From assembly GCF_029051685.1 (NCBI RefSeq), contig NZ_JAACFT010000005.1, forward strand, positions 1 through 64,000: a stretch of 64,000 nt of DNA, in the 5' to 3' direction. Every line of letters starts with the position of its first letter. Position 1 is the first letter of the stretch. Source of the stretch: Bradyrhizobium sp. CSA207 (GTDB taxonomy: Bacteria > Pseudomonadota > Alphaproteobacteria > Rhizobiales > Xanthobacteraceae). The notes under the pieces are model-generated. The model ran no database searches. It was not told the origin of the DNA and worked only from the letters and a program-made list of their open reading frames with translations. A program made the position numbers and the translations under genes. Shown piece after piece: positions 7,955-16,764 of this stretch.

Positions 7955-10804
7955 ATGCTGACTTCACCGGATCGGCCGGCGTCCTTCCTGCATCAATGGG
8001 TTGGCATTAAGGACCAGGAGCCGCCGATAACCGATGAAGAATTCAGGCTTTACCAGACGCTGAGGGAAAACCTTCAGTACGCTCCCGCGGATATCGCCCG
8101 AGGAATTTCCACACCCTCGGCGGTCAACCGGCGCACCAGGGCAGCCGTTCGCAAGATTGTCTCCGATCCAGGATTGCCCGCCCTTCTTTCGGCCCTGGAG
8201 CGGGCAAAGAGTGAAGCCCTGGCCGAAGACGAAAGGCGCAGCCAGGAGCGGCGCCTGGTAGAGGCAAGGGAAGCCGAGCTTCGTCTCCAGGGCGACCTCG
8301 CCAAGATCGATACCATTCACGACAATCAGCTCAATGACCTCTGCTTCGAGCTGGGGGAGCTTGAGCAACTGATCGGCAAGGCCGCCATCAAGGAAGCATC
8401 GCTGCGCATCGCCCTTGAAAGCCAGAGCCAATGGACCAAAAACCAGCGCTCAATGAACCTGAACACGGCCAGTTCGGGCGGCGGCGGTGCCGCCGTCGTG
8501 TTCGGGGCACTTGCCAACATCGAGAACAGGATTCGTGACGGTGTCGATGCCCACGGGATCGCCTCCGGCATGAGCAAATTCGCCATCAGGCGGTCGCTCG
8601 TATCCATGTCGGATGCCGAGCGCGCCATCCTCCGGATGGCGGATGTGCTCTCAGCGCTTGGTCATATGGAACGCAACGAATACCTGCGGATAGCCGTGCC
8701 GATTGCCTGGAATGGCGGCGACTGCGCCTACGAGTTCGGGGTGGGATTCAACTTCAATGAACGGGCAGCCGCCCTTGACGTGCTCAAGCAACTGCTGAAC
8801 GCTTCTGTTGGTACGGTCGGGGGCGCCCGCGAGTACCTCAACCAGGCTGTGCGTGCCGCTCTCGAACCGGCGAGCGGTCTGGCCGCGCCGAAAAGAGAAA
8901 TTATCGAGCGCTACCTCTTCAGCGGAAACCGCTGGATGACGGAAGCCGAGGGACAGCGAGCCCATGCTCGCGACGACTTGTCGGCCTCGGCGCTGCGCAT
9001 CGGCGGCTTTCCGGGTACCAAAGCGGAGTTCATCTACGACAAGCGCGAGAGCCTGGTTACCTTGGCTCCATCAGGCAGCGGCAAGACCCAGTCCCACGTG
9101 CTTCGTAACCTCCTCTACATGGAAGCCCCTGCGCTGGTGCTCGATGTCAAAGGCGAGATGCACGATCAAACGCGGCAATGGCGCGAAGAGAACGTCGGCC
9201 CAACCTACCTGTTCAAGCCGACCGATCCAGACGAGTCACTCCATTTCAATCCCATCGATGAAATTCGCACGGACCCCGATCTCGCGTGGGACGACGCGCG
9301 CCGTCTCGCCGACTTCCTCATGGTGCCCTCCGGGCGAACCTCGCGGGATGACTCGTACTGGGAGAACCGGGCACGCGACATGATCACGCTGGCGCTGCTC
9401 GACGTCGCGCTCAACGAGGCCCCTGAACACAGGAACATGGCGGGCGTGCTGGACCGCATTTTCACGTCAGGCGATGAAGAAATTCTGCAGTGGTGCGAAC
9501 AACTCGAAGAAAGCGGCAACCGACAACTCATTCTTGGCGCCAGCGCCCTCAAAGGACTCGACAAGAAGCCGCGCGAGAGCGTGTTCGACACGGCCAGGGC
9601 CTGGCTGGAGATCTGGACATCCCCGGCCATCCGCAAGATCAGCGCGGACTCCAACTTTGATCCTGGCTGTCTCCGCAAAGAGAATGCCACGCTGTATCTC
9701 GCGGTCAAACTTGAGGACATCAGGAAGTTTGCGTCTATCCTGCGGGTTCTGATTGGACAGGCTCTCATAAAGGTTTACCGGGAGAAGCCGGAGACCGACG
9801 CGCGCACCATCACGTTCTTTCTCGACGAACTGGTTCGCCTTGGGCGCATGGACGTCATCGAAGAGTCTCTCGACGTGGGCCGCGGCTACGGCGTCCGCCT
9901 GTGGCTCTTCTGCCAAAACTTCGGTCAACTTGAAGTCACTTATCCCAACGCAAAGGGAATGGTCAGCAATTGCGCGGTGCGCTGCTACATGAACCCGGAC
10001 GAGGACGCCGCGCGCTGGATGTCGGAGAACCTGGGTACCCGGCAGGGTTTGCTCGATGGTAATCGCAAGCCGCTGGTGGAGCACCACGTACTCACCGGCC
10101 CGGAGTTCAATGACCAGATGGTCGTGTTCTCGCGCGGGGCGCCTCCTGCGCGCCTGACCAAGATGCCGGCGTACGCCGACGCCGAGTGTCAGGCGAGGAG
10201 TTCAGGCAACTGGACCAAGCCGCAGCCTCCAGCGCCCCCCGTCATACAGAGTGCCCCATCCGTAGAGAACGCAATAAAAGCGGAACCTCAGGGGGCCGAA
10301 GCATCGGTAGCTCCTCCACCTTCGACCTTGAGATCCGAACCGGCCAAGTCCGCTGACGTCAACTGGGATACGCTCCTCGTCACAGCGACGCCGCCGTGGT
10401 CTTCTGAGCGGCGGACAGCTGCAAAGTCCGACGCGGACAAGAGACCCATCGGCACGCGCGAAATCGTCTATGGGGCGGTGCTGGTCGGTTTGGGCTGGCT
10501 TGTTACGCAGACGACCAAACCCGGCTCGGAGCAGGCGGACAACATCACACTCGCCGCGGCACTGAAAACTGCGGACAGGGAGCGAAAGAGTTTGCGCCAG
10601 GAGAAGGATAGTTGGTCTGAGACCCTGCGCCAGGCCGAACGGTTACGTGACCAGTATCTGAAGGACTTCAGGGAGACTATCGTCGTGCTCAATCGGGAGC
10701 GGGACGATCACCGTGCCACCCAGGACCGGCTTGCAAAGCTGCAGCGCGAGTTCGAGGCGGAGAGAGCGCGGAACGGCAAGCTGCCGGCCACGACGCGCCC
10801 GTGA
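7955..10804 (+). CDS. Atypical VirD4/TraG-family coupling protein with N- and C-terminal extensions
   Basis: A 949-residue ATPase of the type IV coupling protein family. The first 330 residues are a soluble, Glu/Arg-rich region with likely coiled coil and no membrane segment. The ATPase domain follows, with Walker A APSGSGKTQ near residue 372 and Walker B TFFLDEL near 620. After a Pro/Ala-rich linker there is one hydrophobic segment (EIVYGAVLVGLGWLVTQ, about 836-852) and then a C-terminal coiled coil. Normal VirD4 proteins carry their membrane segments at the N-terminus, so this layout is inverted. It heads a same-strand pair with a second coupling protein 132 bases downstream. Confidence 0.75.
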   Translation: MLTSPDRPASFLHQWVGIKDQEPPITDEEFRLYQTLRENLQYAPADIARGISTPSAVNRRTRAAVRKIVSDPGLPALLSALERAKSEALAEDERRSQERRLVEAREAELRLQGDLAKIDTIHDNQLNDLCFELGELEQLIGKAAIKEASLRIALESQSQWTKNQRSMNLNTASSGGGGAAVVFGALANIENRIRDGVDAHGIASGMSKFAIRRSLVSMSDAERAILRMADVLSALGHMERNEYLRIAVPIAWNGGDCAYEFGVGFNFNERAAALDVLKQLLNASVGTVGGAREYLNQAVRAALEPASGLAAPKREIIERYLFSGNRWMTEAEGQRAHARDDLSASALRIGGFPGTKAEFIYDKRESLVTLAPSGSGKTQSHVLRNLLYMEAPALVLDVKGEMHDQTRQWREENVGPTYLFKPTDPDESLHFNPIDEIRTDPDLAWDDARRLADFLMVPSGRTSRDDSYWENRARDMITLALLDVALNEAPEHRNMAGVLDRIFTSGDEEILQWCEQLEESGNRQLILGASALKGLDKKPRESVFDTARAWLEIWTSPAIRKISADSNFDPGCLRKENATLYLAVKLEDIRKFASILRVLIGQALIKVYREKPETDARTITFFLDELVRLGRMDVIEESLDVGRGYGVRLWLFCQNFGQLEVTYPNAKGMVSNCAVRCYMNPDEDAARWMSENLGTRQGLLDGNRKPLVEHHVLTGPEFNDQMVVFSRGAPPARLTKMPAYADAECQARSSGNWTKPQPPAPPVIQSAPSVENAIKAEPQGAEASVAPPPSTLRSEPAKSADVNWDTLLVTATPPWSSERRTAAKSDADKRPIGTREIVYGAVLVGLGWLVTQTTKPGSEQADNITLAAALKTADRERKSLRQEKDSWSETLRQAERLRDQYLKDFRETIVVLNRERDDHRATQDRLAKLQREFEAERARNGKLPATTRP

Positions 10805-10936
10805 GGTAATTGATGGACGTAAGTTGTCGGACAGAGCCGGGAATTTTACGCGAAAACGCCAAGATAGAAGCACACCTTGCAGTGCAAGGTTTCGTTCCAG
10901 CTCGCCAAACGCCGTGCGCATCCCCCAAAGTTGGCC

Positions 10937-12490
10937 ATGGTCGCCTGGTGGCTGCGATTGGCGTTGTGGGTAGTTATCCTGCTCGTGCGAACGGGCTGGC
11001 TCATTTTAAGTCTCGCACGTGAACTGCTGCGCTGGGGTAGCCTCAGCCCTGGCGGTGCCCTGGGCTCGGCAAGGTTTGCGAACCAATGGGAGTTGTTCTG
11101 GTCCGGCGTGCGACGCGGACAGGGACCAATTGTCGGCCGGGTAGGCCGTTCTTTTTTGCGCTTCAATCGGGACGGCATGATCACCGTGTTCGCGCCCATG
11201 GGCGCCGGCAAGGGCGTCGGCGTGGTTATTCCGAACCTGCTCGACTACCGGGGCTCGGTGGTCTGTACCGACATCAAGGGCGAGAACAGCGCCATCACAC
11301 GACGCCGTCGTGCCTCCTTTGGCATTGTCCGCGTCCTCGATACCACCAACCCGCACCAGTCGGACCACTTCAACCCGCTCGACATGATCCGCGCCGGTAC
11401 CTTCCACGAGCGCGACGATGCCGAGGCTCTGGCCCGCCTGATGATAATCCCCGACGATAAAACCAGCCACTGGGACGCCAAGGCTGAAGGCCTGCTGGCG
11501 TGTCTGATCCTTCATGTCGTCCGGTTCGCGCCCGAACGACGTAACCTGGCGGAAGTACGAACCCTGTCCACGCTCCCTCCAGAGTCGTTCAAGGAGCTGT
11601 TGCGCGAGATCGGCACCAGCGGCTGCCGCGCCGCCGCCGAGATCGCAGCCAGCTTCCTGTCAATGGACGCCAGCGAGGAGTTCAGGAGTATCATTTCCAA
11701 CGCCGAAAAGGCCACGCGGGTCTGGACCGCGGGCGGCCCCGCCAGCGAGATCAGCCGGTATTCCGACTGCGACCTCGGCAAGCTGGTGAAGGAGACCAAG
11801 ACCATCTACCTCGTCGTAGACGAGGAGAAGCTCGACATCTACGCCGGCTTCCTGCGGGTGATGGTCGGCAGCGTCATCAACACGCTTACGCGCTCGAAGA
11901 ACCTGCCGCGCCCCAGGCGAAAGGTCCTCCTGCTGCTCGACGAGGCTGCCGCCCTCGGTCACCTTGAACCGCTTGAGCGCGGGGTAGGGTACTTGCGTGC
12001 CTATTGCACACCGCTGCTTGTCTTTCAGGACATGAGCCAACTACGCGCGATCTATCGCCGCGCTGGCTCTTTCCTGGCCAATGCCACCTGCAAGGTATTC
12101 TTCAACGTCTCGGACCTGGAGGCGGCGCGCTTCGTCTCGGAGACCATCGGCCAGCACACGTCGATCGCACGCAACCAGGGTACGTCGCATTCGACAGCCG
12201 ACTTAATGCGCGAGCAGCACTCCCTGGGCTCATCCGAGACCGGGCGCTGGCTGCTTGACCCATCCGAGGTCATGCGCCTGCCGGGGCGCCGGTCCATCGT
12301 GATGTACCGCAGCGACATCCTCCGCTATCCCGTGCTCGCATCGAAGGTCAACTACCGCTCCTGGCGGCACTGGCGCTGGCGAAGGCTCTACGACCGGTGG
12401 CCGCCGGTCAGCGCGGACGCGCACGGCCCCAGACATGCAGATACGGGAGATCCTGGCGCCAGTACCCGAAACGGTTCGACCAGACCGTGA
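10937..12490 (+). CDS. VirD4/TraG-family type IV coupling protein
   Basis: A 517-residue coupling protein that brings the relaxosome to the secretion channel. An N-terminal membrane region (LALWVVILLVRTGWLILSLA) is followed by the family signature FAPMGAGKGVGVVIPNLL (Walker A, near residue 85) and CTDIKGEN. Walker B is LLLLDEAAALGHL near residue 330, followed by the typical FQDMSQL motif. Size and order match the compact TraG/VirD4 form. ATG 10937 is chosen because it directly precedes the first membrane segment. The 3' end overlaps the convergent relaxase 2 gene by 83 bases. Confidence 0.85.
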   Translation: MVAWWLRLALWVVILLVRTGWLILSLARELLRWGSLSPGGALGSARFANQWELFWSGVRRGQGPIVGRVGRSFLRFNRDGMITVFAPMGAGKGVGVVIPNLLDYRGSVVCTDIKGENSAITRRRRASFGIVRVLDTTNPHQSDHFNPLDMIRAGTFHERDDAEALARLMIIPDDKTSHWDAKAEGLLACLILHVVRFAPERRNLAEVRTLSTLPPESFKELLREIGTSGCRAAAEIAASFLSMDASEEFRSIISNAEKATRVWTAGGPASEISRYSDCDLGKLVKETKTIYLVVDEEKLDIYAGFLRVMVGSVINTLTRSKNLPRPRRKVLLLLDEAAALGHLEPLERGVGYLRAYCTPLLVFQDMSQLRAIYRRAGSFLANATCKVFFNVSDLEAARFVSETIGQHTSIARNQGTSHSTADLMREQHSLGSSETGRWLLDPSEVMRLPGRRSIVMYRSDILRYPVLASKVNYRSWRHWRWRRLYDRWPPVSADAHGPRHADTGDPGASTRNGSTRP

Positions 12491-13568
12491 GGCGTACAAG
12501 CTGGTTCTCGCGCAGATGCAGCAACTCGAAGAACAACCGGTCGAGCTCCGAGATAAGCCATTGAATTTGCGCGGCACGCTTGCGAGCGTGCAACGTGCGC
12601 TCCCAGGCAGTCGCGCGATCTTCGCGCGCTTGTTCAACGAGCTCGGACTCCCGAATGCGCGCCACATAGTGAGCCTGCCGCGTCTTAAACTTGGCGAGGT
12701 GCGCCTGAATTTTGGCGGCCTTCATCGCGAAGCGACCCGCATTGGCGCGGAGCCGGGCGGTATTGAACTCCGAACGGCTGCCTTCATCGAACTCGGTATA
12801 GCGCACCACCCGGCGGGTCTTCCGGCCGGTCGGCCTGCGGCGTACGGGTCCCTTCACCTTGTCCTTGCTTGCGGGCGGCCGTTGCCGCACCGCCTTCCTG
12901 ACCTTTGGGCCGACATGCACTTCCGGCACGCGTTCGAGCGTCAGCGCATGAACGCGGTCGCCGTGGGAGAGGGCGGAGGCCTTCTGAACGGCGAGCGTGC
13001 GGTGGTCGACGCGCGCGATGAGGCCCCTTTCCCGCAGGGCTTTGTTCTGGTGGCTGGCCCAGGCCTCGCGCCATTTGATGAGCATAGAATCGCTGTTCCA
13101 CTCCCGCGTCTTGACGCGCCTCAAGCCGAGCGGCGTAGCCTGCCGCATCGACAGCAGCACGTGCGCGTGGAAATTTCTCGGATCATCCCCCTTCTCCGGC
13201 ACCGGAGCGTGGATGGCGAAATCGACCACCATACCCTCGGCAACAAACTGCTCGCGCACAAAGGCGCGGACCAGGTCCAAGCGTTCCTCTTTGGTAAGTT
13301 CGTGGGGCAACGCAATATTGATTTCCCGGGCGAGCTGCGCGTCACGGCGCTGCTCGATGGCCTCCACGTGATTCCACAGAGTCTCGCGGTCTCCCAGCCA
13401 CTCGGCGCAACCTTCAGGCACGACGATCTCCGCGTGAACGACGCCGCGCCGCCTGCTGTAGTCAGCGACAGTGCCGCGCCGGTCGTCCTTCAGCGCTTCG
13501 CCCGCTCGATAGGCCGCCACCGCGACCACCGAGCGCCCCTCGGAGCGCTTCACCGGTTGAGCGGACAA
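12408..13568 (-). CDS. MobA/MobL (MOBQ) relaxase 2
   Basis: About 386 residues. The start of the fold reads SAQPVKRSEGRSVVAVAAYRAGEAL, the first conserved block of MobA/MobL and of Ti-plasmid TraA-type relaxases. The HUH-type motif is NFHAHVLLSMR. The C-terminal part is basic and helical, with no helicase domain. The usual family N-terminus (strand YHLS) lies just upstream of the TTG at 13568 in the same frame, but I find no ATG or GTG there, so the true start may be a rare codon or slightly damaged. It differs in sequence from relaxase 1 and has its own oriT-like site at 13,647-13,675. Confidence 0.8.
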   Translation of the reverse strand: MSAQPVKRSEGRSVVAVAAYRAGEALKDDRRGTVADYSRRRGVVHAEIVVPEGCAEWLGDRETLWNHVEAIEQRRDAQLAREINIALPHELTKEERLDLVRAFVREQFVAEGMVVDFAIHAPVPEKGDDPRNFHAHVLLSMRQATPLGLRRVKTREWNSDSMLIKWREAWASHQNKALRERGLIARVDHRTLAVQKASALSHGDRVHALTLERVPEVHVGPKVRKAVRQRPPASKDKVKGPVRRRPTGRKTRRVVRYTEFDEGSRSEFNTARLRANAGRFAMKAAKIQAHLAKFKTRQAHYVARIRESELVEQAREDRATAWERTLHARKRAAQIQWLISELDRLFFELLHLRENQLVRLTVWSNRFGYWRQDLPYLHVWGRARPR

Positions 13569-13622
13569 ATGGTAAGAGGCCAGGGATTTTGCTTTCTTGT
13601 TCTTGTCGCATAGCGACTCTTC

Positions 13623-13675
13623 CGGCCGCCGTGGCGGCCGCGCACCTATGTCGCGTAGCGATGTATAAGTGCGCC
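13623..13675 (+). other. Candidate oriT 2 (MOBQ type)
   Basis: An 8-bp inverted repeat with a three-base loop and two G-T pairs (TATGTCGC GTA GCGATGTA, 13647-13665) runs into ATAAGTGCGCCATT (13665-13678), matching the RSF1010-type nic core TAAGTGCGCC. A second, perfect palindrome (CGGCCGCC GT GGCGGCCG, 13623-13640) sits just before it. It lies about 100 bases upstream of relaxase 2. By analogy the nick would fall after the GCG at about 13673. Confidence 0.7.
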
Positions 13676-13793
13676 ATTCACCTGGCGAAGCCTCTTTCTT
13701 CTCGGTGCAAGTTGCAAGGAAACATCACTCCTTCGAACAAAAACGCCGGGAAAATCAGCCGGCAGGCCCGATGTCGTTGGTCAGACAAATCGG

Positions 13794-13811
13794 CCGGGGG
13801 CAAGCCCCCGG
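13794..13811. repeat. GC-rich hairpin downstream of oriT 2
   Basis: A seven-base-pair stem with a four-base loop, CCGGGGG CAAG CCCCCGG, in the region between relaxase 2 and the 71-residue gene. It is followed by another C-run. It could be a terminator for the small-gene pair on the minus strand or an accessory structure of the oriT region. Nothing else was seen in 13,680-13,943. Confidence 0.45.
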
Positions 13812-13943
13812 ACCCCCGCCTCGACACTTCCGTACCCCTGCATGCATGCGAGGCCCGGCTTAACTGGGCCTAGGCTCTGGAAGACTTGAAATAGAAACGC
13901 GTCGAACCCGGCAAGGCCGGGCGCGACGCGTTTAGACGCGAGC

Positions 13944-14159
13944 TCACATTGAAGAGGTGGCTTCGATCAGCGGTCTGGCTTGCCACCCGAAGGCGCTGCG
14001 GATCAGCTCAAAGCCGTCCATCGTACCGAGACTGTCGGTCAGATAGATGCGCTCGGCCTTGCGAACGGCGTCCTCAGGCGTCGCAGCCTCGACGACCACC
14101 GCCCATTCCTCGTAGTCGAAGCACTTGACCATGAAACGGGAAGAGGAAACGGGGCTCAT
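13944..14159 (-). CDS. Small hypothetical element protein
   Basis: A 71-residue protein that opens with a strand (FMVKCFDYEEWAVVVEA) followed by an amphipathic helix (TPEDAVRKAERIYL). Its ATG overlaps the stop of the upstream 69-residue gene as ATGA, which implies translational coupling. It is upstream of relaxase 2 and in the same direction. Function unknown; small proteins of this kind are common next to mobilization genes. Confidence 0.55.
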   Translation of the reverse strand: MSPVSSSRFMVKCFDYEEWAVVVEAATPEDAVRKAERIYLTDSLGTMDGFELIRSAFGWQARPLIEATSSM

Positions 14160-14365
14160 TGCCCCGCCTCCTCATCGACTTCGGCGGACTTCGGTTCGCG
14201 AACGACCAGGCGGCCATCCAGTGGCAGGCAGCTCAGGCTGATGTTGAAGCCTTTGCCATCATCGTGGAGCCATGCTGCGCCGATCCGGGTCCAGAAGGCT
14301 TTGTCGCCTTCGCCCTCGACCACATAAACTCCATGTGGGCGCGGTTTCTTTTCGTTGCGTTTCAT
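14156..14365 (-). CDS. Small element protein, paralogue of the protein at 21,433
   Basis: A 69-residue protein with the core DKAFWTRIGAAWLHDDGKGFNISL, then a strand ending GRLVVRE. The 66-residue protein at 21,433-21,633 shares this plan (ENAFWTKIGAAW, then GRLVIRE), so they form a family on this element. The ATG at 14365 is supported by a GGGAG ribosome site, which lies in one arm of an inverted repeat (see the leader feature). It is coupled by an ATGA overlap to the next gene. The function is not known to me; the fold looks like a small beta-rich domain. Confidence 0.6.
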   Translation of the reverse strand: MKRNEKKPRPHGVYVVEGEGDKAFWTRIGAAWLHDDGKGFNISLSCLPLDGRLVVREPKSAEVDEEAGQ

Positions 14366-14372
14366 TTGACTA

Positions 14373-14430
14373 TCTCCCGTTTGGTTTTGCCGGCTGCGCC
14401 AATCGCGGCCGGACGGGAAATTTCGGGAGA
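14373..14430 (-). promoter_or_regulatory. Leader hairpin that pairs the ribosome binding site
   Basis: On the minus strand TCTCCCG (14430-14424) is exactly complementary to CGGGAGA (14379-14373), the ribosome site of the 69-residue gene. Between them CCGGC and GCCGG can form an inner stem. The same outer arms and an inner stem occur before the paralogous gene at 21,633. The arrangement would hide the ribosome site when folded. Confidence 0.55.
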
Positions 14431-14890
14431 CGAGGAGATAGCGGGCGCGCAACGGAGGGTCCGGCCGAGGGACCCTTCAGGGATACGGTTGGATGCCTTG
14501 CGCGTACGCGCCTCGGCGCCAGTTTCCCCGTCCTCCTGGCCGTGTATTGGGGTTAGACGCGCGACGGGAGATTGCTTCTAACGCAACTTAACCGCGCCAA
14601 AATTTTGTGGTTGAGGAAGACGGGACATCGCAGGTGGAGAAGCTTACGCTGAGCGCCAGTGCTCAAAAGGGTTCGTCCTGAGTGAAGTGCCTTTACCGGC
14701 CCGGCTGGATAGCGTTCGGTGCGCCCAAAACCGGCGGGCGTAGGCGAGCAGTGCTACACCTCTAGAGCAAGCAAATTGCCGTAGTGTGTGGCGGGTCACT
14801 GGCTGGAAGCACGCCGTCCTATAGGAGATATCGTCGAGCGTTCCTGGCAAAGAGTGGCGCAATCGTCCTGGGCGATATGTCGCGGTGCTA
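14431..14890. other. Intergenic region, no gene seen
   Basis: About 460 bases between the small-protein leader and the end of the CHAT-like gene. One 72-codon minus-strand frame (14,644-14,862) exists but has no ribosome site and no recognisable motif. I see no repeat or clear promoter. Confidence 0.4.
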
Positions 14891-16102
14891 CTAATCAGAT
14901 CCGGCTGGCGGTTCTGAGAGAAATGTCAGTTGAGACCACAGCGCTTTAGCCGCTCGATCAGGAGCTTCGTTTTCTACGATTGGATGTAGGCGACTCGGAT
15001 CGGCTATCTTTTGAGCCGAAAAATAGGCGTCGATCGCATCTTGCTTGCCAACGTAGAGGGCCTTAGCAAACTGAGAAATAAAGTTCTTTGCAGCGGATGC
15101 GCTTAGCTTGAGATCAGTGGCAGCGACGATTGGGCTGCCAGCAGCCAGGAATTGCGGGCCGAGCGCAGCTCTCGTCTCGCAATTCAATAGGATGATGGGC
15201 GGTAAACGGCCGCCGGCAGCCTTGCCGACCTCCTTGATATCATCTGGTGTCAAGTAATCGACGTCAGTGTCGGTATGAAGCCAGATCTTCTCACCATCAG
15301 AGTGAGCATACAGTATGACAACCCCGCCGGTCGGATCTTTTAGTCTCGACAGCAGCGCTTTTTTTGTTCTTGGACCAATAACATCGGACTTCCCATACGA
15401 ACGGAAGGTCGCGGACACTCGCCGCGATAAATGCTGCCAAAAAAGCGGGGGCGCGTCGACGCCCATCTGTTTCACCGCATCTCTTGATCTCGGTGTAAAA
15501 TCGAACAGCGTCACGTTTTGGGAGAAGGGACGCTCACGAAGCCATTTCATATTTGCAGCAAACTGAGGTACCTCGCTAACTTGCTCGACTATAAGGCTAG
15601 CCGCGCTGCCGAAACTGATGAGTGCTGAAGTATCGATAGGGCTAGCTTTTGCGCTCGCATCAAAGGGATCGGCACGCGAGACGACTATTGTAGCGTTCGG
15701 TGCTAGCGCTTTGTGAGCCGCGATGGCGCGAAGCGCATTGGCCTGAAAATGTTTGGATGCTTGCGCATCCTTGAGACGCTGTGGAGCAATGGCAGAAGCC
15801 AAGTAATCGTTCACGACAGCGTTCTTGCCTGAGGCATCCGTGCCAGTCCCTAGCTTGAAATAGGCGGCCTGAATCTCCGTTTCACCGCTCTTCGCAGTCT
15901 TTGCTCTTACATACGCGAGAGACGATGATCGGGGCGTCTCGTCGGGGATCGTCAGCAGAAGCTCACAGCTATTACAGCGGGCATCTGCGTTTCGCAGAAA
16001 ATCAACGTAGTCGGCGTCGACCGGAGTCCTCAGGATCTGCGCCTCGGCCGCCGACGACATGATTGAGAGTAGGAAGAAAAAAGTAAAACTCAGTGCCTTC
16101 AT
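14891..16102 (-). CDS. Secreted CHAT-like (caspase-fold) protein
   Basis: 403 residues with a signal peptide (cleavage near AEAQ, residue 22). The C-terminal 150 residues resemble a CHAT-type caspase fold: a strand VVILYAHSDG supplies His267, and a second strand PIILLNCETR supplies Cys308, the spacing expected for the catalytic dyad. The region after it (GSPIVAATDLKLS, then a helix) fits the strand and helix that follow the cysteine in CHAT domains. The N-terminal part has no recognisable domain. The upstream membrane-protein gene stops four bases before this start, so the two form an operon. The region is less GC-rich than the transfer genes, which suggests separate origin. The CHAT assignment rests on motif order only. 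Confidence 0.55.
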   Translation of the reverse strand: MKALSFTFFFLLSIMSSAAEAQILRTPVDADYVDFLRNADARCNSCELLLTIPDETPRSSSLAYVRAKTAKSGETEIQAAYFKLGTGTDASGKNAVVNDYLASAIAPQRLKDAQASKHFQANALRAIAAHKALAPNATIVVSRADPFDASAKASPIDTSALISFGSAASLIVEQVSEVPQFAANMKWLRERPFSQNVTLFDFTPRSRDAVKQMGVDAPPLFWQHLSRRVSATFRSYGKSDVIGPRTKKALLSRLKDPTGGVVILYAHSDGEKIWLHTDTDVDYLTPDDIKEVGKAAGGRLPPIILLNCETRAALGPQFLAAGSPIVAATDLKLSASAAKNFISQFAKALYVGKQDAIDAYFSAQKIADPSRLHPIVENEAPDRAAKALWSQLTFLSEPPAGSD

Positions 16103-16105
16103 AAT

Positions 16106-16444
16106 CTATCCAATCAGAAAACCACGAATGCTCGGGGGATCCTGGCTTGTCATGTCGCGAGCTCCCAAGTTGCCGGTAGGTGTGTTCTTCGCGAGCTTCT
16201 GTATGAGCGAGGGAGCTGAATAGCCGACGAGAATTGCGGTCAGCGGCGTCAAGCCCGATCCGGAAAGACTCATGGCTGTCGCTAGTAGCCCACCGGCAAT
16301 GATCATGAGAACGGTGATGAGCCAATATTTGATCGAGCGCGCATAGATCTCAACATAAGCGCTCCTCTTAAGTCCACCCCAATGGAGGAGTTCGCAGAAT
16401 GCGCCCCCAAATAGAGCCCAGGCGAAAACGGAAACGGTGTTCAT
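16106..16444 (-). CDS. Small membrane protein in operon with CHAT-like protein
   Basis: 112 residues with two or three hydrophobic segments: one at the N-terminus (VFAWALFGGAFCELLHW), a strong one at about 40-60 (WLITVLMIIAGGLLATAMSL), and a weaker third (LTPLTAILVGYSAPSLI). The C-terminal 30 residues are polar. It is the first gene of a two-gene operon with the secreted CHAT-like protein, so it may be its target, anchor or membrane effector. I do not recognise the family. Confidence 0.55.
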   Translation of the reverse strand: MNTVSVFAWALFGGAFCELLHWGGLKRSAYVEIYARSIKYWLITVLMIIAGGLLATAMSLSGSGLTPLTAILVGYSAPSLIQKLAKNTPTGNLGARDMTSQDPPSIRGFLIG

Positions 16445-16764
16445 GGGCGCCCCCGCGCTTCAATTGGCGTGCTAGTTTCAAAGCCATAGCTCGTTTGAGC
16501 AGGAACGCCCGATTGGGGTCGAGCGGGAAATTGGTGAAAAAAATCCCAAACAAGGAATGGTAAGTAAGACGAGCTAGCTTAGCAGGCAAATCGCTGAATG
16601 CAACCAAAGGGAGAATTCTTCATATCCTTTGCGCAATCGCTCAACAATAGGTACGGAGATCTCGTGCACGTAATCGTGCTGGTTCACCGCCGCGCGCCCT
16701 TGGCACGTGGCAGATTCTCAAGACAAGAAACCGGGCCGCGCTCGCGACCCGGCTTGCCTAGAGA
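16445..16764. other. Intergenic region, promoter side of the CHAT operon
   Basis: About 320 bases between the small membrane protein start and the end of the ParB-like gene. The stretch 16,500-16,650 is richer in A and T and probably holds the promoter of the membrane protein/CHAT operon. No gene or clear repeat was seen. Confidence 0.35.

Noticed and set aside
12435..13613. 392-codon plus-strand frame
   Set aside because: It lies opposite relaxase 2, whose family motifs are clear; the plus frame has none.
14644..14862. 72-codon minus-strand frame
   Set aside because: It has an unusual Arg/Ala composition, no ribosome site, and no recognisable motif.
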